Assembly (NCBI RefSeq): GCF_900188145.1
Contig: NZ_FZOJ01000002.1
Location: forward strand, 124,001 to 188,000
Direction: 5' to 3'
Length of the DNA stretch: 64,000 nucleotides
Origin: Anaerovirgula multivorans
GTDB taxonomy: Bacteria > Bacillota > Clostridia > Peptostreptococcales > Natronincolaceae
The position numbers and the translations under genes were made by a program. The notes beneath the pieces were generated by a model. That model ran no database searches. It was not told the DNA's origin and saw only the letters and a list, made by a program, of their open reading frames with translations. Shown here piece after piece: positions 48,264-57,467 of this stretch (the first letter of the stretch is position 1; each line of letters opens with the position of its first letter).

Positions 48264-48418
48264 TACTTGAATCCTCCCCCCACTTAAAAATTTAAATTCT
48301 ATAATTAATAAAAACCCCTTTTAAAGTTTGAGTATTCAGTCAATTTCTCATATGCAACATCGTCTTAAAGTCCATTTTCTTGCTTATTCAAAAAAATTGC
48401 TACCATTGATCAAGGGGG

Positions 48419-48474
48419 AAAAAAGGAGCTTTTTATGGTAATTGTCTTCACTTTAGGCATTATACTCCTTTTTT
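48419..48474. terminator. Possible bidirectional terminator between the HAD gene and the transporter operon
   Basis: AAAAAAGGAG and CTCCTTTTTT pair across a 36-base loop. It is the only structure seen in the 487-bp gap 48264-48750, apart from a weak dyad ACCTA-N12-TAGGT at 48547-48568 that could be an operator for the transporter. Confidence 0.45.
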
Positions 48475-48750
48475 CATGAATCAAATAACATAACATTTAG
48501 TAATCTTTCAAAATGCTTATATCATCAATAATATATAGAAAAGTAACCTAAATGCTATATTATAGGTAAGTTAGCTTCCCTTTTAAACCATAGTTCATTT
48601 AGGAAATCATTATAAGGATATGAATAAAGGAATATCTCTTTATAAAACAAGCATGTATTGCAGGATCTTCTAAGTACCCTTCTACTTTCATAAAATTTCT
48701 TATTGATTTTAATAATTATTTGAATCTCAAATATTATAATAGGTGAAAAG

Positions 48751-49500
48751 TTAACTGTTTACTTTATCCAAAACATTTACAATTTCATTTAAATCCTCTA
48801 TTACATAATCAGCTCCATGATCTCCGACATTTGTATCCTTTAGATTAGTTAAAAACGATTTTATTTGTATTGCTAGTGCAAATCCAGCAGCCTTCGAACC
48901 AATAACATCTCTTGAGATTGTATCTCCTACATATACTGCTTCATTAGGAATAGAATCCATTGCTTCCAGCGCCTCAGTAAATATAGATATCCTTGGTTTT
49001 CTATATCCATGAATACTTGAAAGAGAGACCCATTGAAAATATTCTTTTATTCCGTATAATTCCAACGAACTGAAAACCTGTGTTTGACTTGAAGTGTTAC
49101 TTACAATTCCAAGCTTATACCCCCTATCTTTTAAACTTTTTAGCATTTCAGGAGCTTCTTTTTTACACTTTCTTCTATAAAACTTTGTCTCCCACATTAC
49201 TGCAAGTTCCTCACCTATCTCTTTAAGTATTCTTTCCTCAATGTTAAAATCCTTTAGATGCCACTTTGACCAGATATCACAGGGAGATGCTTCAATAAAT
49301 GTTTTTTCACTCCATGAAGCATACTCATTATTTCTTTTTTGCAATATTTCAAAAAATTCTTCTAAGGAAATATTCAGAGGAATAGATTTTTTATCTAAAT
49401 ACTCCATTAAGTCTTTTGAGGCTTTCAATCTATTTTCAGTATCAAAAGAAATGTCTTCTAGAGTTCCTCCCATATCAAATAAAACAGTGTTAATTTTCAT
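48751..49500 (-). CDS. HAD superfamily hydrolase with an atypical DMGGT motif
   Basis: 249 residues. Motif I is FDMGGTL, so the second Asp of D-x-D, which acts as acid/base in phosphatases, is Gly. Motif II is GIVSNTSS, motif III the Lys in GYRKPRISIF, motif IV VGDTISRDVIGSKAAGF. The cap is helical (subclass IA). The missing Asp suggests a substrate or chemistry unlike a plain phosphomonoesterase, as in phosphonatase (D-x-A-G-T) or dehalogenase branches. One LacI operator lies 58 bases before the ATG and two more farther up. Confidence 0.83.
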   Translation of the reverse strand: MKINTVLFDMGGTLEDISFDTENRLKASKDLMEYLDKKSIPLNISLEEFFEILQKRNNEYASWSEKTFIEASPCDIWSKWHLKDFNIEERILKEIGEELAVMWETKFYRRKCKKEAPEMLKSLKDRGYKLGIVSNTSSQTQVFSSLELYGIKEYFQWVSLSSIHGYRKPRISIFTEALEAMDSIPNEAVYVGDTISRDVIGSKAAGFALAIQIKSFLTNLKDTNVGDHGADYVIEDLNEIVNVLDKVNS

Positions 49501-49557
49501 ATAAATATCCCCCCTTTACGGTGTAATTTTATTAAACTTTGAAAACTTATTTTGTAA

Positions 49558-49571
49558 CTTAAACGTATAAG
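49558..49571. promoter_or_regulatory. LacI-type operator 1 before the HAD gene
   Basis: CTTAAACGTATAAG, the reverse complement of the site before lacI, 58 bases before the HAD start. Confidence 0.7.
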
Positions 49572-49797
49572 TGAACCAATAAATATTTTTTGATACATCT
49601 GATCACTCATGTTCAATCAACTGAAAAATAATATAAAATAATTAAATCATCAGCTCTAAAGATAAGTAATGGGTTTTGATAAGCAAAATTTTGAGTTTAA
49701 GTAGTGAAGAAGTTGTTTGACTATATAAAAAAGTCTGGCAAGCTATTACCTATCAACTAAATTGATATCCTCATCTGAATTCCAATGAAATAGCCCA

Positions 49798-49811
49798 CTT
49801 ATACGTTTAAG
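49798..49811. promoter_or_regulatory. LacI-type operator 2 before the HAD gene
   Basis: CTTATACGTTTAAG, flanked as ACTT...AAGT, identical to the site before lacI. The surrounding 49501-50370 stretch is AT-rich and holds no complete gene; besides the three operators it has an mgtC relic and an omega-RNA-like repeat. Confidence 0.65.
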
Positions 49812-50004
49812 TTAATTTCGTTAATTTTATTTATTATCGATCACTTCTATATTTCTTGTTGATGATAAAAATGTTTTTATCATCAAATTCATATTAGTTT
49901 ATTTGACAAGAAATAATTTTCACTGATTTTATCAACATATCAAATAATATATTTTACATAATGTTCGGATTATTTTTTTGTTAAATTTAAATTTTCCTGA
50001 TTTG

Positions 50005-50018
50005 CTTATACGTTTAAG
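50005..50018. promoter_or_regulatory. LacI-type operator 3
   Basis: CTTATACGTTTAAG again, 207 bases from operator 2. Multiple sites at this distance suit DNA looping by a tetrameric LacI protein. Confidence 0.65.
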
Positions 50019-50173
50019 TAGATATTACCATGTAGTTCCAATTTTGTCAACATCTATTTATTTTAAATTTGGTAAGAAAAACTATATAATATGATAATTA
50101 CTTAACTCAATTTCCAATCCAATTCAAATTTTTTTGAAATTTATTCTTTAAATAAATAATTTTATATGTATCC

Positions 50174-50245
50174 CTATTCAATGAGTCCTCCAATGACCGC
50201 TGATAATAGTAACCTCACTACCAGTTCGTAATTAGAAATCATCAT
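50174..50245 (-). pseudogene. Truncated mgtC start (copy 3)
   Basis: GGGGGTAA, then codons for ISNYELVVRLLLSAVIGGLI after one or two Met, then Glu and a stop. This matches the first 21 residues of the MgtC protein at 37374-38108 (ITNYEIILRLVLSAIIGGLI). All that follows is missing, and repeat DNA lies beside it. Confidence 0.75.
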
Positions 50246-50256
50246 TTACCCCCTTT

Positions 50257-50378
50257 ATTCTTCGTTGTATTGCTTTTGCCTACTGCTTCACTAGACTGAA
50301 GTCTAGCACTACATTCTCGAAGTAAATTCGGCTACAATTCAGAGGAAAAACCATCCCTCTGAATTAAGTCTCATTTTA
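50257..50378 (-). repeat. Omega-RNA-like solo repeat, degenerate copy
   Basis: Shares with the copy at 57468-57595 the blocks TGTATTGC, AGCACTACAT, TCGAAGTAAATTCGGCTACA and CTGAATTAAGTCTCATTTTA in the same order. The variable stem is AGACT/AGTCT here instead of CTCCCGCTT/AAGCGGGAG, so pairing is kept with different bases. Its inner end overlaps the stop of the HAD gene at 50371. Confidence 0.6.
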
Positions 50379-51180
50379 TCTCCATATTATTGATTACTTT
50401 GTATAGAATCTCTTCTACCCCTTCATTGCAATCGTAGGATGTAATGAAATTTGCTTTTTTTTGCAATTCATCTTTTGCATTTCTAACAGCTACACCTAAC
50501 CCTGCAGCTTCAATCATAGAGATATCATTTCTCTCATCACCGATAGCAATGATTTCTTCTATAGATATATCTAATTTATCTGCTAAAATCTGTAATGCTC
50601 TACCTTTTGATGCATCCGCTGGTAGTAACTCAAGATAATTGTGCTCTGAGCAAATAAAATTCAAAGGAACTTCTGTGATTTGTTGCAGGTGGCTGATAAA
50701 AAGGTGAAATCCTTTCTCCTCTCCAATAAATAGTATTTTTGTAGGGGCCACCTTTAAAAATTCATATAGATCTCCTGCTTCTATACATCCTACCTTCTCT
50801 TTATCTACATGTTTAGCTATGGAAGGTGTCATTTTATTAATATATGCCTTTCTATCCAGATATAAGATTGCATCTAAATCATGATTCTTACAAATCTTAA
50901 GAGCTATTTTTGCTAAATCATAATCTAGTTTAGATTCATAGATGATTTCATTGGTAATGGTATTCACTACTGCCGAACCATTATAAACAATAACTGGGAT
51001 ATCAATGTTTAACTGACTAATAATCGGTTGAATTGCTGCCTCCATTCTTCCTGTAGCGATTGTAAAACTTCCCCCCATTTTTTTAAAATGGTCTACAAGC
51101 TCCTTTGTTTTTTCTGATACTTCTTTTTTATTACAAATCAGTGTTCCATCTATATCTGATACAATTAACTTATATTTCAC
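50371..51180 (-). CDS. Cof-type HAD-IIB phosphatase
   Basis: 269 residues from the GTG at 51180, chosen because GGGGG lies eight bases upstream; an in-frame TTG five codons earlier overlaps that site. Motif I LIVSDIDGTLICNK, motif II FTIATGR, motif III Lys in DASKGRAL and motif IV IAIGDERNDISMIEAAG. The C2-type cap lies between II and III. These enzymes hydrolyse sugar phosphates and FMN-like compounds. Its stop codon lies in a repeat end. It is near relics of a second transporter, so it may be a survivor of a damaged operon. Confidence 0.87.
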   Translation of the reverse strand: MKYKLIVSDIDGTLICNKKEVSEKTKELVDHFKKMGGSFTIATGRMEAAIQPIISQLNIDIPVIVYNGSAVVNTITNEIIYESKLDYDLAKIALKICKNHDLDAILYLDRKAYINKMTPSIAKHVDKEKVGCIEAGDLYEFLKVAPTKILFIGEEKGFHLFISHLQQITEVPLNFICSEHNYLELLPADASKGRALQILADKLDISIEEIIAIGDERNDISMIEAAGLGVAVRNAKDELQKKANFITSYDCNEGVEEILYKVINNMEIK

Positions 51181-51228
51181 TATCTCGTCCCCCAAAATTA
51201 TGAAATTTTTGTGTTTTTTTATACCTTT

Positions 51229-51430
51229 TTACTTCGATAATAATCGAATAGAGTCTAAATCCAATTGTACATTTACTTCTTCTCCTTCATTAAACATTCC
51301 ATTTTTTTCTGATATAGCCATAGCTTCTGCCTGATCATGGGTTACATATAGACTGGTGATCCCTAGTCTTCTTTGTAACTTTCTTAATTCGTCCCTCATA
51401 TACTCCCTTAATTTTCCATCTAAACTGGAT
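51229..51430 (-). pseudogene. Relic of an ABC ATPase (PotA/FbpC class)
   Basis: Minus-strand translation gives LDGKLREYMRDELRKLQRRL and ITSLYVTHDQAEAMAISEK, the post-Walker-B region and switch His of this class, then a jump to FNEGEEVNVQLDLDSIRLLS, a TOBE-domain end, and a stop at 51229. The N-terminal 150 residues and most of the C-terminal domain are missing. It is joined directly to a relic of a binding-protein gene. Confidence 0.8.
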
Positions 51431-51780
51431 ATCCTTCTGCTGAAGGTTCTAATCCATCATGGGAAAAAACGATACCAATAGATGCTTCACCTAATGCAAC
51501 ATTTTTAGCAGGAGCTGAGCCTGATTTTGTATATTGCCTAACATTATCATTAAATCCTCTGAAATATTCCCAGCAGATAGTCTTACATAATTTACTTGAA
51601 TGCCCGTCTCCGTTTCAAAGACATTTAAGTAGACAGGTATCTCTGTGTCAGGTAAAGCAGTATACACGGTCAGTTCTTTATATTCCCCAGATCCCTGGAT
51701 GTGCATGCAATCGTTACTATCGTGGTTGATAGTAGTAAAAGCACCAATCCTAGAAACTTTTTTGACCTTTTTCCAAGCAT
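51431..51780 (-). pseudogene. Relic of a ferric/AfuA-type substrate-binding lipoprotein gene
   Basis: A good start (AAAGGGGG, then ATG at 51780) opens a lipoprotein signal KFLGLVLLLLSTTIVTIAC. After a frameshift come ELTVYTALPDTEIPVYLNVF and GIQVNYVRLSAGNISEDLM, then a deletion and VALGEASIGIVFSHDG. These are in the order of the binding-protein family. The gene is broken by at least one frameshift and two deletions, and it runs into the ATPase relic with no permease between. Confidence 0.8.
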
Positions 51781-51956
51781 TTTATAATCCCCCTTTTTAA
51801 ATAAGAATCATTTTATTTAGTATAATATTCTGACTTATTTGCCTTTAATGCCTTTTAGAAAAAAGTATACGTCACCTCCTTTTAGACTAATTATTAAAAT
51901 ATCAGTACTTATCTTTGTACAGTGTATTGTCATTCTCAATAAAAAACCTCTAGTAT

Positions 51957-51970
51957 GATGTATAGACATC
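51957..51970. promoter_or_regulatory. Candidate GntR operator
   Basis: GATGTATAGACATC is a near-perfect palindrome between the GntR gene and the dead binding-protein gene, about 175 bases before the latter. Position fits a site used by the GntR regulator at 52132-52857. Weakly supported. The rest of 51781-52131 shows nothing further. Confidence 0.35.
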
Positions 51971-52131
51971 TCTACTTGTAGTATACCATAAAAAAAACAA
52001 TTTGCGTCAATTGTTTTAAATTTTTTAAAATTTTATTTGAAATCTTTCTCATATTCTCTGTTACATCTTGCTGCATATTGGGAAATTTATGATTCATTAG
52101 TAATCTTATAAAGTATAAAATTTTCTATTAA

Positions 52132-52857
52132 TCATTCTATCCTTTCTCTTCTAATCCAAAATCTAAATATGTCATTTCTAAAATAATCCAATGCATAAAA
52201 AATTGGTTTGTTTCTCTCATCGTAATGAACTTGCTTTAATAATAATACTGGTGTATCTTTGGTGATTTGTAATTTTTTTATATTTGCATCATTCTTTGAT
52301 GGTACGATTATTTCAGTGTCAGCTCTAATAATATGGATATTGCACTCTTTTTCTAAAAAAGTGAATAGTGATCCAGATAGATATCCTTTTTGCTCAAGTA
52401 CTCTCCCAAGATTGCTGGTTTTTGAGATAATGTTAATGGTTAGAGCTACAGGTTCGTCATTTGCAGTTCTTATTCTTTCCAATATAATAACCGACGTTCC
52501 TTCTTTTATATCCAGTGCTTCTGCCCATTCCCTATTGCATTGATCCTTCGTTATTTCTTCTTTTGTTTCTCCCTCCTTTAGTCCTGCTATTCGAATCATA
52601 CTACTCATACTCTGCAACTTCTCAAGACTGCTAGGTATACTAGATAATGGCTTAATAACAAAGGTTCCTATACCATGCTTCACTAATAGCTTACCTTCTT
52701 GCTCCAACAGTTTAACTGCTGATCGAAATGTATCCCTGCTAACATTAAAATAGTTTGCCATTTCATACTCCGATGGCAATCGTTCTCCTATAGCTAATTC
52801 TTTGTTTTCTATCATTTTTTCAATTTCTTCTTTTATTTTTAAGTAACTAGGAATCAT
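52132..52857 (-). CDS. GntR family regulator with UTRA effector domain
   Basis: 241 residues. N-terminal winged HTH (GERLPSEYEMANYFNVSRDT, with the rest of the helix FRSAVKLLEQEGKL) and a C-terminal UTRA domain (about 90-241; ILERIRTANDEPVAL, LLLKQVHYDERNKPIFYALDYF). HutC-type regulators sense sugar phosphates, amino sugars or phosphonates. AAGGAG precedes the ATG. Downstream on the same strand are the wrecked transporter and a Cof-type phosphatase, so it may be a regulator without its main target, or control the iol operon upstream. Confidence 0.9.
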   Translation of the reverse strand: MIPSYLKIKEEIEKMIENKELAIGERLPSEYEMANYFNVSRDTFRSAVKLLEQEGKLLVKHGIGTFVIKPLSSIPSSLEKLQSMSSMIRIAGLKEGETKEEITKDQCNREWAEALDIKEGTSVIILERIRTANDEPVALTINIISKTSNLGRVLEQKGYLSGSLFTFLEKECNIHIIRADTEIIVPSKNDANIKKLQITKDTPVLLLKQVHYDERNKPIFYALDYFRNDIFRFWIRRERIE

Positions 52858-52988
52858 AATCTATTCCACCCAACTCCTTTTGCATGTTTTTTTCATGATA
52901 TCATAATTTTGTGACAAATGGAACTACGAAAATATTATATCTATCCAATCATACCAATCATATTTTTGAAAATTATTAAATAAGAGAT

Positions 52989-53022
52989 GAAAGTCCCGTT
53001 GTCTGTAGACAACGGGACTTTC
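52989..53022. terminator. Strong hairpin at the end of the iol operon
   Basis: GAAAGTCCCGTTGTCT and its exact complement are separated by two bases. It lies 145 bases past the iolH stop on the minus strand. The T-run after it is modest. Confidence 0.75.
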
Positions 53023-53043
53023 ATTATAAAAAGAGCTATTATT

Positions 53044-53101
53044 TCATCCTCCGGTGTATTGCTAAGACTCCCAGTTTCACACTGAATTAAGTCTCATTTT
53101 A
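53044..53101 (-). repeat. Omega-RNA-like solo repeat, internally deleted copy
   Basis: Keeps both outer parts seen at 57468-57595 (TCCGGTGTATTGCTAAGACT and CTGAATTAAGTCTCATTTTA) but lacks the middle 60 bases with the hairpin and the AATTCGGCTAC block. It lies right after iolH. Confidence 0.65.
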
Positions 53102-53166
53102 TCAACCTGTTTTGTTTTTGATATAAACGCTTGTACCCATGATCTGCTACTCTATATAATACAAGA

Positions 53167-54036
53167 TTAGCCAAGTAATTCTTTTTCAATTCTTTCTTTT
53201 GCCTCAATTGCTTGATGCATTTTTTCTGGGAATCCAAATAAGGAAACTGCAGCGATTGCATCTTTTCTCTGCCCAAACTTCATCTGGCGAAGTTTCTTAA
53301 AAAAAGCATCAAAATTCACTTCTCCATCTCCAATGCCTACATGCTGATGTACTGCAGCACTAACACCTGGAGGGTTAACAATGTAACGGCAGTGCTTCGT
53401 GTGATTTAAAGTATCAGCCACAATAATATGTGTTAAATCATCACCAGCATAATCAAGCATCATCTCCACATCACCTACACCATCATCATAGAAGAATGTA
53501 TGAGCTGCACAGTAAAGATATTTTATATAATCACTTCGAAATGATTTTACAATATCAATTGTTTCATTGTTATTTTCGCAGAAATCATAAGGATGTGATT
53601 GAATGTCGACTCGAACACCTTCTCTTTCAAGAATTGGAAGAAGTTCTTCTATGGATCGGTAAAGCATTTCTTCACAAATAACCGGCTGATGTGGATCGCC
53701 AGCAAGCTCAGTATTGATTACATTAACACCTAGTTCAACAGCAATTTCAATAGCTCGTTTCCAATTTTTCACAGCAGCCTGACGACGATCTTCATCAGGA
53801 CCTGACCAGTTGTAAACAGTAATTAGAGAAGAAATCTCAAGCCCCGTTTCTTTTAAGGCATTTTTATACTCGGTTACAATTTCCTTACTTGCCTTTGGAT
53901 GTTTATAAAATGGTAATATTTGAGGATGTGGGGATTGTTCGATATATTTGAATCCCATATCTGCAATGTTGTGTACCATTTCAGTTATTGACATATTTTG
54001 TTGTCTAAGGACATCTGGATCAAATGCAATTTTCAT
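53167..54036 (-). CDS. iolH: Inositol catabolism protein IolH (sugar-phosphate isomerase/epimerase fold)
   Basis: 289 residues, the size of Bacillus IolH, with recognisable IolH stretches: YIEQSPHPQILPFYKHP, SGPDEDRRQAAVKNWKRAIE, VVHQHVGIG-like AAVHQHVGIGDGEV. It is an AP-endonuclease-2/xylose-isomerase-like TIM barrel. Its exact reaction in inositol breakdown is not established. It is the last gene of the operon, 34 bases after iolG, with AGGAGG before the ATG. Confidence 0.9.
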   Translation of the reverse strand: MKIAFDPDVLRQQNMSITEMVHNIADMGFKYIEQSPHPQILPFYKHPKASKEIVTEYKNALKETGLEISSLITVYNWSGPDEDRRQAAVKNWKRAIEIAVELGVNVINTELAGDPHQPVICEEMLYRSIEELLPILEREGVRVDIQSHPYDFCENNNETIDIVKSFRSDYIKYLYCAAHTFFYDDGVGDVEMMLDYAGDDLTHIIVADTLNHTKHCRYIVNPPGVSAAVHQHVGIGDGEVNFDAFFKKLRQMKFGQRKDAIAAVSLFGFPEKMHQAIEAKERIEKELLG

Positions 54037-54070
54037 CTTTCTATACCTCCTATTGATTAAAGATAATTGA

Positions 54071-55102
<1,032 letters not shown>

Positions 55103-55217
55103 TCAATATTATAATAACTTTATACTTTTCATAATCATTGTATCAAAACCTTGCTTCAACAACTTCAAAGGTTGATTTCATTTATAGTCATCTATTTATG
55201 CTCACCTGCTTTGTTAA

Positions 55218-55278
55218 AACCAATAACGGAAACTATAACTTATCCATATTTTATAAAGTTTATAGTTTCCTATTGGTT
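55218..55278. repeat. Long imperfect inverted repeat between iolI and iolG
   Basis: AACCAATA-GGAAACTATAA (two extra bases between) pairs with TTATAGTTTCC-TATTGGTT across about 20 bases, giving a 19-bp stem. There is no T-run on the minus strand. It may protect or process the operon transcript, or be an operator. Confidence 0.6.
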
Positions 55279-55320
55279 ACGAAAAGGGGAGATTTTTTTA
55301 GAATGAAATTATTATCATAT

Positions 55321-56160
55321 TTACTTGAATTGAAAATACTTGCCTGCAACTTCTATCGTTGTTTCTCTACCTACCTTTATTGCTTTCTCTATATCCCATT
55401 CCCAGTATTCAGGTCTGAATAGCTCAATAGATACCATTTCACTGTATCCAATCTCTTTAAGGGTTCTAAGCATTGAATCTAAATCAATTACACCTTCTCC
55501 AGGCCATAATCTATCAGCATCTGTTAATGAACCAATTGGAAAATCTTCTACATCATCAATGTGCAACAAGAATATTTTTGATCCATCAGCTTTTTGTAAA
55601 TCTTCAATTCTTGATCCCATTGCATGAAAATGGAAGCAGTCTAAAACAATACCCACATTGTCTCTGTTTACAGCTTGCACAATATCATATGCTTGACCAA
55701 AAGTGTTAATTGTACATTGATGATGTCCTACAAACTCAACTGCAAGTCTGATATCATATTTCTCAGCAATATTTGCTAATTCATTTAATACTTTAACAGA
55801 ACTTTCTTTAATTTGGGTTTTCGTGAATTTTTCTTCACCAACTAATGGTACTACAACGATGTTTTTACAACCAATTTTTTGTCCTACTTCACACATGTAC
55901 TGTAGTTCTTCTTTGATCTCTTTGTGACCAGCTTCATCTCTATTGTTAAAAAATACTAGCGCATTAAAAGCATATGGTTTAATATGATGAGTTTTAAAGT
56001 ATTCTGCAAGTTCTTCAACAGTATGAGTCTCAAGATACTCTTTTAACTTATCCATTGTTCTAATTTCAATTAAATCATACCCATGTTTTTCGCAAAACTC
56101 TAAATCCTTCTCCAATGAAGATTTCTCCATAGTTGTTGCTTGATTAAAACACATTTTCAT
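55321..56160 (-). CDS. iolI: Inosose isomerase IolI
   Basis: 279 residues from the ATG at 56160, with AGGAGG upstream; a TTG seven codons earlier overlaps that site. It matches IolI closely in visible stretches: LCEKHGYDYIEIRTMDK-like FCEKHGYDLIEIRTMDKL, HHIKPYAFNALVFFNNRDE, LDCFHFHAMGS and LFRPEYWEWD. It is a metal-dependent TIM barrel that interconverts inososes (scyllo-inosose and chiro-inosose), allowing chiro-inositol to enter the pathway. It lies after a terminator-like hairpin, so its expression may be lower than that of iolE. Confidence 0.92.
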   Translation of the reverse strand: MKMCFNQATTMEKSSLEKDLEFCEKHGYDLIEIRTMDKLKEYLETHTVEELAEYFKTHHIKPYAFNALVFFNNRDEAGHKEIKEELQYMCEVGQKIGCKNIVVVPLVGEEKFTKTQIKESSVKVLNELANIAEKYDIRLAVEFVGHHQCTINTFGQAYDIVQAVNRDNVGIVLDCFHFHAMGSRIEDLQKADGSKIFLLHIDDVEDFPIGSLTDADRLWPGEGVIDLDSMLRTLKEIGYSEMVSIELFRPEYWEWDIEKAIKVGRETTIEVAGKYFQFK

Positions 56161-56280
56161 TATTACATTCCTCCTGCACAATTTGATATTATTATTAACA
56201 AAATTTCTTTTTATTCATTGAACTTACTTTATTGACTATGGCATAATTTTGACTTTATAAAAATCTGCTATTTCGTCACT

Positions 56281-56387
56281 AAGTGCTCGGGCACTTTATG
56301 CCTAAAAAAAAGATTTGAGTCTCACTTTTATAAAATTAAAACGTTTTCTAAGTTTTCAAGAACCTACGTGCTCGGGCTCTTTTTTTA
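56281..56387 (+). repeat. Paired GTGCTCGGGC hairpins
   Basis: AAGTGC-TCGG-GCACTT (56281-56296) and AAGAACC...GGCTCTT with a T-run (56358-56387) share the 10-mer GTGCTCGGGC, 85 bases apart. The second reads as a plus-strand terminator although no plus-strand gene is near. The origin of the 107-bp unit is unclear. Confidence 0.4.
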
Positions 56388-56454
56388 TATTATATATGAA
56401 CTTTTATAATAATGCAACAAAATATTAAATTTTCTGATTATTTTTTTGGGATTA

Positions 56455-56495
56455 AACAAAAATGAGGCTAAATTATATTTAACCTCATTTTTGTT
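56455..56495. terminator. Hairpin between iolE and iolI
   Basis: AACAAAAATGAGG-TAAAT pairs with ATTTA-CCTCATTTTTGTT (one mismatch, three-base loop). On the minus strand the stem runs into TTTTTGTT, so it looks like a terminator 45 bases after iolE, inside the operon. Confidence 0.7.
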
Positions 56496-56538
56496 TGTTA
56501 AGCTATTGAACTATAGAATTGATTTAATTTACTGCTGG

Positions 56539-57435
56539 TTATAAACCTGTCTTTTCTGCAATATATTTTCTTGCCTTCATTGCATACTCTAGTGGATTTG
56601 CTTTTGCTGGATCTTGTTCAGCTTCAACTACAAACCATCCTTCATAATTGTTTTCATGTAATATTTTAAATAATGGTTCAAAGTCAATCATTCCATCTCC
56701 TGGCACAGTGAATGCTCCTGCCTTCACTGCTTGAAGGAAGCTTAAATTTTCTGCCTTCACTTTATCTAACACTTCTTTCCTAACGTCTTTTAAATGAACA
56801 TGCTTCACTCTGTTAACATGTTTTCTTAATGCTTCCTCTGGATTTTCACCAGAAAAAGTAAAGTGTCCTGAATCAAATAATAGGTGTACCAGCTTTGGAT
56901 CTGTCATCTCCATTAATTTATCAACTTCTTCTAATGTCTGAACTCCTGTACCCATATGATGATGATAGGAAACTAACATACCCTTTTCATCTGCCAGTTT
57001 TGCTAGTTCTTCTAGCCCCCTAGCTAATTTTTCCCATTCTTCTTCTGTAAATACTGGTTTTTGAGTTAATACTGGAACATCCATCATCCCTTGAATACTA
57101 TGGCCTTGCTCTGCTACACCGATCATCTTTGCTCCCATAGCATGTAGGAAGTCTCTATGCTTTATAAATTCATCAACAGTTTCTTGTAATGGCTTTGTAG
57201 TTAAAAAGGAGCTAAACCATGCATTGCAAATTTGAATACCTCTTAAATCAAGGGCTTTCTTTAGTTCTACTGGATCCTTTGGATACTTATTGCCTACTTC
57301 ACTTCCAGTAAATCCTGCTAAAGCCATTTCGCTTACACACTGCTCAAAAGTATTTTCTCCACCTAATTCTGGTAAATCATCATTTGTCCATGCTATAGGA
57401 GCGATTCCTAGTTTTACTTTATCTTTATTTAACAT
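56539..57435 (-). CDS. iolE: Inosose dehydratase
   Basis: 298 residues. The N-terminus [20 protein letters not shown] is characteristic of Iol[18 protein letters not shown] and [13 protein letters not shown] supply metal ligands of the TIM barrel. It dehydrates scyllo-inosose to 3D-(3,5/4)-trihydroxycyclohexane-1,2-dione. AGGAGG precedes the ATG. A solo repeat lies between it and iolD. Confidence 0.94.
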   Translation of the reverse strand: MLNKDKVKLGIAPIAWTNDDLPELGGENTFEQCVSEMALAGFTGSEVGNKYPKDPVELKKALDLRGIQICNAWFSSFLTTKPLQETVDEFIKHRDFLHAMGAKMIGVAEQGHSIQGMMDVPVLTQKPVFTEEEWEKLARGLEELAKLADEKGMLVSYHHHMGTGVQTLEEVDKLMEMTDPKLVHLLFDSGHFTFSGENPEEALRKHVNRVKHVHLKDVRKEVLDKVKAENLSFLQAVKAGAFTVPGDGMIDFEPLFKILHENNYEGWFVVEAEQDPAKANPLEYAMKARKYIAEKTGL

Positions 57436-57467
57436 TGATTATTCCTCCTAATTCGTTATCTGCTGAT

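Noticed and set aside
49558..50018. Tandem repeat or CRISPR-like array from the three operator copies
   Set aside because: Copies are 14 bp, unevenly spaced and in both orientations, matching the site at lacI, so operators explain them better.
53094..53276. 60-codon frame on the minus strand overlapping the end of iolH
   Set aside because: It shares bases with iolH in another frame, lacks a ribosome site and ends in repeat DNA. The last 20 codons could be a transposase tail, but there is too little to claim.
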